DNA from: Aporrectodea caliginosa
Lineage: Eukaryota > Annelida > Clitellata > Crassiclitellata > Lumbricidae
NCBI GenBank assembly: GCA_020284085.1
Contig: JACEVL010000048.1
Span: 964,972 to 1,028,971, forward strand
Reading direction: 5' to 3'
DNA: 64,000 bases
Below the pieces are notes generated by a model, which made no database searches, was not told the DNA's origin, and saw only the letters and a program-made list of their open reading frames with translations. Below are positions 56,330 through 64,000 of this stretch, piece by piece. Positions within the stretch are counted from its first letter, which is position 1; every line of letters starts with the position of its first letter. Both the position numbers and the translations under genes were made by a program.

Positions 56330-56690
56330 TAATAATTATTATTATAAATTAATTATTATTATTGTTTTATTTGTAACGCGCGCACGGTCACACCGAATTG
56401 GGAATTTGATGCGCGGATAGTTAGCCGCTAGTAGAAGATGCAGTTAGATATCCAAGTGCTTGAAGGTCAAGAAGAAATAGTGGGTTTTTAGCCGCTTTTG
56501 AAGGACAGGAAGTGAATTTCGGCTACGAAGAGAGAGTGGCAGTCGATTCCATTCCTTGGGCAGAGGCATGAAATGCACGCGAGCCCACAACTGTTCTGCA
56601 TCGTGGCTCAACTAAAAAAAACGGAACTTGATGATCGCCGGCAACGAAGAGGCATGTAAGGAGTCAGTAGTGATTGATGCCTAGCAACCT
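56330..56690 (-). repeat. L2-type LINE 3' fragment, partly deleted
   Basis: Third copy of the fragment at 39760; the part equivalent to about 40075-40285 is missing. Confidence 0.55.
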
Positions 56691-57353
56691 GCGACATGGA
56701 TTCCTTAGCCTCTTTTTGCCTCTTTTATCAATCACCCAAAGACCGTTCTGTTCAATCGTGGGTTTGCCTTGTTATGTGAGGAGTTTGTTTTAAGTAAGAC
56801 AAAGATGAGGCATATAGATTCGTGACCATAATGACAATGATAATTACGTAGTGTCGACATGTAAACAATCATATTTAGGCCCAGCATGCAAAGGTCCTGA
56901 TGAACATAAGTGCTGTTGTACCAAATCTAAACTATACATTATTCATTTTGTTATTATTTTCGTTTGTAATATATTTATTCATTGATTTTATTTAAGAAGA
57001 CTCATATCTAGGCCCTATTTGATGACACATACACGAGTGACCCCTACAAATATTTACTATTAAAACAATTCTTTAACGCGCGACAGGTCTTAACCCTATA
57101 TGATAATTATGTTCTCTGTGACCCATAGAGCGCGACGCCACCGCAACCCATACATCTTGTACGTGCCGTATGTTTTTCTGCATTCCCATCTCTGCAATAA
57201 TTCTCAGCTAGACGGTGATTGCAATTTCAAGTCTAATTGCCCACCCAATCGTTATAATAGTAACTGCTAGTTAAACGTGTATCGACCGCTGAAACTTGCA
57301 TGCATACGCTCGTGTGCGCACCCACGCAATGGCATCCGACTAACATTCGAGAG

Positions 57354-57360
57354 TATAAAA
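57354..57360 (+). promoter_or_regulatory. TATA box of Fw3
   Basis: TATAAAA about 109 nt upstream of ATG 57469, in the same sequence context as the Fw1 and Fw2 boxes. Confidence 0.6.
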
Positions 57361-57468
57361 TCCGAGACAGAGACAGGCCTATGCTTAATTGTTCATGGAC
57401 ATTTGAACAAAGTTTTTGCCGCTGCAAGAATTGGAGATCCAGCAAACTACTTGAACAAATTGGTAAAA

Positions 57469-60400
57469 ATGTTCAAAGTCACAATAACTTTACTATTCTT
57501 TGAAATGTTGGCTGCAGTAGAAGGCCTACAAACCTCAGATGTGTGCTGTCGTGACAATCAGGATTCACTGGAATATGTCAAAACGGAGCTTGAAGCCCTG
57601 AGAAATCTGCTCAGAGATAAGAAGGAAGAGTGTAAGTGACCACCTTCTCACACTGGTTTCTAGAATTTTCTAACAATATAAACTGTGTTGATCTGAGGAC
57701 AGGCATAGAGCATCGCTAGGCAACGAATCGTAACACACTTGTAACCCAGTGATCCAATAATCACTTGGTAATCAATCAACATTGTAATAAAATGATTTTG
57801 TGCTGTTGAGACGAAAACGATTTCAGTAATCGTAAGGCCATGTAATCGTAACCCGTTACCTCGATTAATGACGTCGCAGATCACCAGAGCCGCATAAAGG
57901 CTAGTGCGGGCACGAGTGCTGTGATTACCCTGTAAAGGCCCCCAACTGACAACTTTTAGTCCACTACACGTATTTACAACATGCTTACTAGTGAGTGTTA
58001 ACTGCCTGTAATTATTTTATGTGCTTTTCTTGTGGGGTATTAACGCTACATTACTATTTGAACACACAACGATTAGTGTCAGGTAAATAACTATAGGCTA
58101 AGTAGATAAATTAATCATGACTTCTTATAATTTATTTTTTTTTTAAATAACTATAAACAATTCAATTAATTATTACTTCGTATTTATTTATGTTGCAGCA
58201 TGTTAGCTAGATTTAAAAATAAGTTAATAACAAGCGCGTTAAAATATTTCTTCACTTCCGAAGCCAAGTTTCACTAAGAGCACGAATATTCACATTTGAT
58301 CCAGTAGTTTATATGAATAGAAGCTGACTTATACCGGCTAGAACGAATCATATGGTGACAGAAACTTGATATCCAGGGTTTGAAACTTGACAATTAAAGA
58401 CAGCAATATCCCAGGTTTGCTTTATGTAACAAGAAAGTAGTTGAAGAAAGTTATGAACAAAATGTAGCATGGAAAGCAAGCGCTATATGAGCCAGATCGG
58501 TTATAAGCTTAGCTGCAGATCAGGAGATATAGCGTAGGCCTATGCCCTATAGCAAAGAAGCAGATCTGGTCAGAATCAGACATATAAATACTCTAGCTGT
58601 GTCCGGTTGCGATGAGGTAAAAAGGACAGGCATCAGTGAAATATTTAAATAATATCGAACATGTTATTCCAGCAACATGAGCCTATTGACAATTGAAGAG
58701 GTAAAGTCCCGTAGCCTATGTGACAGTGTGCAAAAATGAGACAACGATATTGACTATTATTATAGCAAATGATTTTTCAAGCATTAGCCTATGTCAGTTT
58801 GAAACATATTGCTTAAGAGCACTTTGATGTTTAGCTAAAAACGTGAAGAACAGTCAAAACCAGAAAAATCAACAGGAAAATAATAAATCAGATGGAGTAA
58901 GCTATTAGGTGATTGAACCAAATGCAACAGTTTTGCAAATTTGATGGTAAGCTGTAAGAACAGCGCAATAAATGGTTCTCTACCTTTTAGGCAGGTTCAA
59001 ATGTCCGACGTCACCACTGTTATCGCTGTTGGGCCTCTTCTTTCAGCTTTCTGTATCCATCTGTCATCTTACAAGCCAGCATCATCTGTCTTGGTCTTCC
59101 TCTTGTCCTCCTCCCCTCCATTTTTCCTTCAATGACCGTTCTTCGAAGTGAGTCTCCGCTCATTGTGTGCCCGATCCATGTCCTTTGTCTCTTTCTTATT
59201 GTGTGTATCAGGGCCGTTTCTTCTCCAATTCTTCCCATCACTTCTGTATTAGTTTTATGTTTCGTCCAGCTTATTTTATCCTTTCTTCCCCATGTCTACT
59301 TTTCGGAAGTCTACAGGCTTCTCGTGTTCGCTTTTCTCAAACGCTTACTGCCACATTTCCGCCCCAAAGTAAAATCCGTTATTTCATTTGATGAAATGAA
59401 GAATGCTAGGCTATTGTGACTATTAAAATGTGTATGTTAATTTAAAGTGTGAAGAAAAAGTTCAGGCGGTTCAGAAGCGAATTTCTTCCGTTAAATGTTA
59501 AGAAGTTTTTGAGTCTGTTGATGAGCAAGTTTTCACTAAGATGTCAAGTTAACTGTTTAGTTCAGATGAACAAGCTGTTGAATTTGCTGTTGAATGAGTT
59601 ATTTAATTTATTGCTTAATGAAGGCTGCGTCAAGTCTGCTGCAAAACTGGACTTTCAATTAACTAACTATTGTTTTTGCAGTTGGACCGAGAGGTTCATT
59701 TGGTCATGTACTGTAAGTCTGACCAACCAACTGAAATAACTGACTAATTGACTAATTAAATGGTTAACTCTATCACCTAGTAATTTGCCTACTTCTCGAA
59801 ACACCGAATATCTATTTTCGACATGGTCTGGACTTAGAATGTGTATTGCTCATCCAGACTCATTTAAACTGAAAACTATGGTAAATCCAAGCGTTTGCAA
59901 GGGTAGTCGGTATACCATTTCCATTCAGTAACGAGTTACTGGCCAATTACTCATGCAATTAGCAGATCGCAAGCTGTTACAAAACAATTATGCTTCTCAA
60001 ATTACATTTCTGAAAGTTATATATTCTTTAGTGTTGTGTATTCACCGAGTTTAAATGCAAGTACTGTTATTTCATAGGCATGGTTTTAGAAATAAATCAA
60101 TGCACTGCTAAATTGCTAATTGAAAAACCTAATGACGGCATTTCATCTTCGAATTCAATTAAAGAAATCACGAACAATCTCTGCACAGCTGCAAAGTAGT
60201 TAATTACTTTGTACTTTAGAAGAAATAGACAATACATGTAGATAGAAATCGATGCGAATTTTATGAATCACAATCAAGAAAATCTTAATTAGACAAATTT
60301 TAAGAACTTGGTCATAAGCGACGTACCATCAAATCTCTGTGAAAAAATGAATTCAGAAGGACAGTTGCCTAAATATATATGCTTGCTGAGAAAATGAGTA

Positions 60401-62231
60401 AATGACCAAAAGCATGGCTACTACATTGGCTTCCTCTTTACTGCACGCATCCAGTTAAGGGTACTTGTCCTCATTTGCCGATCCTACCTAGGTCTTGCCC
60501 CTAAATACCTCTGTGACTCTATACTTCGGTCTACCTCGGCTGCCTTCCTTCACCCGCTCTGCTATTCGGACCGTCTTGACCTTTTTGTTCCTCGTGTGAG
60601 ATCAGCCAGAGCCCACTCCCGTGTCTTTGCATGCATTGGCCCTTCGCTATGGAATCAACTTCCCCCTTTGTTAGCACCACCACTATACTATCCGGCGGTC
60701 CTGTCTTGCCTTCTCGTGTACAAATGCTGAATAATTGTGTACCACCTTATCCAGCAGATAGCATCAGACCGCTGTCGGACGACATTCCGCCGACGTACTT
60801 GCGCCAGCAACTAAGACTTAAATGGGCGATCAGACCTTTCGGGTTGCTGGCCAAGTGCCTGGACCAATCTTCCAACATCTATTCATGATGCCAAAAGTGT
60901 TCGAGTTTAAGAACAGTATAACGATGTACTTGAATCTAACTCTTAGCATTTAAGTTTATGGCTGACATCGTAATACATCCTGGAAGTTTTCATGAATTTT
61001 GTTGAATCCTTTTTAACTTCAAAATGAACCGTAATTGTATTTGAAGCTTACTAATCATTATTCCTCCACCGAAATGTTCGCGAAAAGTGGAATCATAAAT
61101 ACTTAGAAATAAGTTGCTTTTAGTTTAGGGATTGCTCATCATCACATTCTTTCGTACCGGATTGGAACCGATATTTAGAATGAGATATTTTGTCTAAAGG
61201 GAAATTAGACAATTTAATGTAACATCTTAAATATTTATGAAGTTTTCTAACTAAATTTACAACTGCTTTAGCTAATGAACAGAATTGTATCGTTTCAGGT
61301 AAGTCTGACTGCCCACCAGGTTTCACTTATCTGCCTTCTGCTGGAAGTTGTTACCAAGTGGTATATGAAAGTCACGACTGGTACTCGGCTGGTAGGAGAT
61401 GTCGGGGGTTGCGCCGTGGAGCTCACTTGGTTGCCATTGCAAACGCAGAAGAAAACAGCGCAGTAAAGACATTCCTTGCAGCAGAGATTTCAAGTGCGTA
61501 CGAGTGTTGACATTCCTGCTCAAAATTCAGGCTTTTTATAATGTACATGTATTTTCCAATTATACTCGATTTTAGTATTTGAGTATGACTAGGTAATGAT
61601 GTTGCTTCAAATAATTGATTCTGTACAAGTCGGCTATGCATACGCAGAGAATATTTTTAAAGAGACTTAGTGGTTGAGTCATTTTTAAAGTAAAAGTAGA
61701 ATGCTTGTTAGTATAATTTTATATAATATAATTATAAGCTACTAAAATTTCGCTTCCATCGCGGTCATCCTGTACTGAGCTCATGCGGGTGTAAGTATCA
61801 ATGGGATGATTGATTATTTAAGAATTCCATTTTAAATTTATATTATGTCCCTATATAAATAGCGATTACAAACTGTATCTTCAAAACCAATATCTTTAAA
61901 AGTTTGCATTGACTACAGCAACAGAATAACTGAAAATTTTGTTTTCAAAGAACATGCAGGTAACACTGCCTGCATATCGAGTGATTGGCGTGAGCAAGGA
62001 AATCTTTTTTGGACAAGCGGTCAACGTAAGGCCAGCTGCGATAGTGAATTCGTATGGAAATTATCAAGTGACGAAGAGCTGCCCTTTGAGTACTCCAGCT
62101 GGCGATCAGGTCAACCAGACTGCAACCTCAATTCGGAATTTTGCGTGCATTACTGGCCCATAAATGATTTCGGTTGGAACGATCAAAGTTGCAACTTGAA
62201 GTTCTGTCCATTGTGCGAGTACGAACCTTAA
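57469..62231 (+). CDS. Fw3: complete secreted C-type lectin (QPD type)
   Basis: Join of exon 1 (57469-57631), exon 2 (61299-61493) and exon 3 (61951-62231): 639 nt, 212 residues, the same exon sizes and phases as Fw2. TATAAAA at 57354-57360. Signal peptide, CCRDN, coiled-coil-like helix, then SDCPPGFTYLP, DWYSAGRRC, GAHLVAIANAEENSAVKTF, LFWTSG, SGQPDC (QPD codons 62113-62121), GWND and CPLCEYEP. Exon 1 and exon 2 differ from Fw2 at only a few residues, whereas exon 3 differs more, e.g. ISSDWREQG against ILSELPAEG and HYWPINDFG against NYWPIYGFT, around the binding loops. That clustering suggests diversification of ligand contact. AATAAA near 62452 and 62487. Intron 1 lacks the CR1 insertion. 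Confidence 0.87.
59015..59370 (-). repeat. Non-LTR retrotransposon C-terminal fragment
   Basis: Third copy of 42615-42890: RKRQRTWIGHTMSGDSLRRT, GRPRQMML on the minus strand. Confidence 0.6.
60420..60965 (+). repeat. L2-type LINE C-terminal fragment in Fw3 intron 1
   Basis: Paralogue of 48235-48765, one frame open at 60631-60888. Confidence 0.5.
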
Positions 62232-62841
62232 TATTTTAAAACAGATTTCCAGTTACCTGTTTATGGGATTAATCGTCTGAAGGCAATTTATGTTAAACTA
62301 CAATATTATATTAAGCTCTTTTAAATCCCAATCTAGTTAAGAGTAATAGGGGTCTACTGAAGGGAACTCGTTTGAAATTATTATATTATCATGTCGATAT
62401 ATCCAAACCAATTAGCTTATTAACCTAGAGACTTATAAGTGAGTCTTTGAAATAAATTGTTTAAACCAATGCCTGTCTTCTGGTTGAAATAAAATTAAAC
62501 CTTTTAATTATATGTGACGCGTTGTCCATGAAAACTAGTCGCCTATATTCGAGGCTAAATATTGTTCTATCGTGTAGTCATGCATCCATCTTATGGCCTG
62601 TTCTCCAAAAGAGATACATAGTTTTAGTTTAATTATTATATCCGGTGCTTCAGCTTCTGTTGGTTTATACTCACAATTTGACGTGTTTCGTACAGTTTTA
62701 ACTCTTTTGCAGAATAGTTTACCTGTCAATGATAATTAACGAAAATATTCTAACGCAAACAATTAAGATCGCTGACTCACTTTTATTGAATTAACATGTA
62801 GGCTACATCGGAATTCATTAATAGTCCATGTAACCTCGTTA
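62232..62841. other. 3' region of Fw3
   Basis: Aligns with 52086-52710. Contains AATAAA signals near 62452 and 62487. No further gene. Confidence 0.6.
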
Positions 62842-62848
62842 GGCGTAT

Positions 62849-63800
62849 GGGTGACCCGTCAGAACGGTCCAGGACAAATCGGCCCCGACAAAACGGCCCC
62901 AACATTTGGGCCCCGACAAAATGACCCCGACGAAACAGTTCCCGTCAAAATGGCCTCGACAAAACAGCCCCGTCAAATCGGCCCCCGTCATATCGGCCTC
63001 ACACAAAATATGCCATGTTCCAAGTAGGCTACATTTAAGCCTACGTCCGCCCTACGCTGACAAACTACATAATAAAATTGATATGAGGCCTCAAGCGACG
63101 ATTCAGCTAGACAATGGACTTGGAGGGAACCAGCGTCTAATCCTAGCTGGTTGGCGTATTTAATTATTTCAATGATTTCAATGAAAACTGTCATAAATCC
63201 AACTTCAATTTACGCAAAGAATTATCTTATAATATTCATCAATCCAACTTCCATTTTAGCGCAAAACATCTTTTCATTATCCAAATTCAGTTTTAACGCA
63301 CAAATTTATTTTCATCAATCCAGTTTCTGATTACCGTACGCAATAAAATAAAAATTCTATTAATCAGTTATTGCTCTTAAAGCGAAGAATTCCTTTCGGT
63401 AAACGTATAGTTTAGCGTTGAAAATTATTCACCATTGCATGGGTTTCAGCGTCGGTCCAATACAAGTTAAAGTGAATAGAGGTATTCTTGCTAAATAGTC
63501 TACGTTTACCTTCTTTTCATAAAATCCAACGTAAAAGTACATGTCATATTTTGTGAGGGGCCGATATGACTGAGGCCGATATGACTAGAGTTGATATGAC
63601 GGGGGCCAATATGACGAGGGCCGATATGACGGGGGCCGATATGACGGGTGTCGATATGACGGGACCAATTTCGTGGTGCTGTTTTGTCGAGGCCATTTTG
63701 ACGGGGCTGTTTCGTCGGAGCCGTTCTGTCGGGGCCCATTATGTCGGGGTCGTTTAGTCGGGGCCAATTTGTCCCGTGCCGTTCTGACCGGCGTATTACC
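62849..63800. mobile_element. Foldback element with TIRs built of 14-18-bp tandem units
   Basis: Both arms are tandem units of the type GACAAAACGGCCCC (left about 62865-63005, right, inverted, about 63555-63790), opening with GTCAGAACGG. The apparent target duplication is GGCGTA(T), 62842-62848 and 63801-63806; Fw2's 3' region near 52705 has the uninterrupted site. A MITE-A-like fragment (about 63180-63340) lies inside. Confidence 0.7.
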
Positions 63801-63811
63801 GGCGTAGGCTA

Positions 63812-64000
63812 TATGTGTATCTTTTTTAAGCATCAGAGGTATATCAAAAAAGTTCGGTCTGAAATTTTATTACGAATTAAAAGATTCTCACTTAGTAACT
63901 AGTTAGTTGGAAATTACCCCCAAAATTAGTGTGTGCTGCCAAGAATATCGCTTAGCCTAACAACCGTCTTGACTACTCTAACAATCGCGTCCTCGACAGT
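63812..64000. other. 3' region of Fw3, continues past the window
   Basis: Aligns with about 52745-52930. Nothing else seen. Confidence 0.5.

Noticed and set aside
58787..58791. A further GCCTA scar (against 42378 and 46596)
   Set aside because: The three copies differ in length in more than one way, so insertion and deletion cannot be told apart; not counted as firm support.
62865..63790. CRISPR-like short repeats
   Set aside because: Units are directly adjacent and degenerate, with no spacers, and the two arms are inverted; this is a foldback element in a eukaryotic genome.

Overview
This is a piece of animal nuclear genome: split genes with GT/AG introns, signal-peptide first exons, abundant LINE, SINE, hAT-, piggyBac- and Helitron-type elements, long microsatellites, and a run of 49 Ns that marks a scaffold gap. 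The repeat style and the expanded secreted C-type lectins fit an aquatic invertebrate, possibly a deuterostome such as an echinoderm, but I cannot name the species. I see no rRNA, true tRNA, CRISPR or prokaryotic operon.

The only host genes I can support are a cluster of paralogous secreted C-type lectins, each with three coding exons and phase-1 introns. Left half, minus strand (Rv genes): Rv1 keeps exons 2 and 3 (0.6-2 kb); two spare first exons lie at 11.8-12.1 kb (broken) and 14.8-15.1 kb (intact); Rv2 (18.9-24.2 kb) has all three exons but a frameshifted last exon; Rv3 (26.6-34.4 kb) is intact, about 268 aa. Right half, plus strand (Fw genes): Fw1 is a lone first exon (41.1 kb), and Fw2 (45.3-52.1 kb) and Fw3 (57.5-62.2 kb) are intact, 212 aa each. 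The Rv lectins carry EPN plus WND (mannose-type) and the Fw lectins QPD plus WND (galactose-type), so one cluster appears to cover two sugar classes. The two groups are head to head, with about 6.6 kb between the Rv3 and Fw1 start codons.

The rest is mostly mobile DNA. An 8-bp-duplication hAT-like element (2.8-10.6 kb) contains a second long-TIR element (4.2-10.5 kb), which contains two MITEs and an L2-type LINE. A Helitron-like element follows at 10.6-11.3 kb. The introns of Rv2 and Rv3 hold a piggyBac-type MITE and several hAT-type MITEs, many confirmed by an uninterrupted site in a paralogous copy. Fw2 carries a 5'-truncated CR1 LINE in intron 1 that Fw3 lacks. The 39.3-43.5 and 43.5-47.7 kb segments are almost identical and abut the N gap, so one may be an unmerged allele.

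The observation I find most novel comes from comparing paralogous segments: GGCCTA or GGCTA/GCCTA has been inserted again and again at TA dinucleotides, giving TA-GGCC-TA or TA-GGC-TA scars, including one that breaks a lectin first exon and one just inside a splice donor. Second, a copy of lectin intron 1 near 32.5-33.0 kb is peppered with CAG/AGT triplets inserted into otherwise unique sequence.
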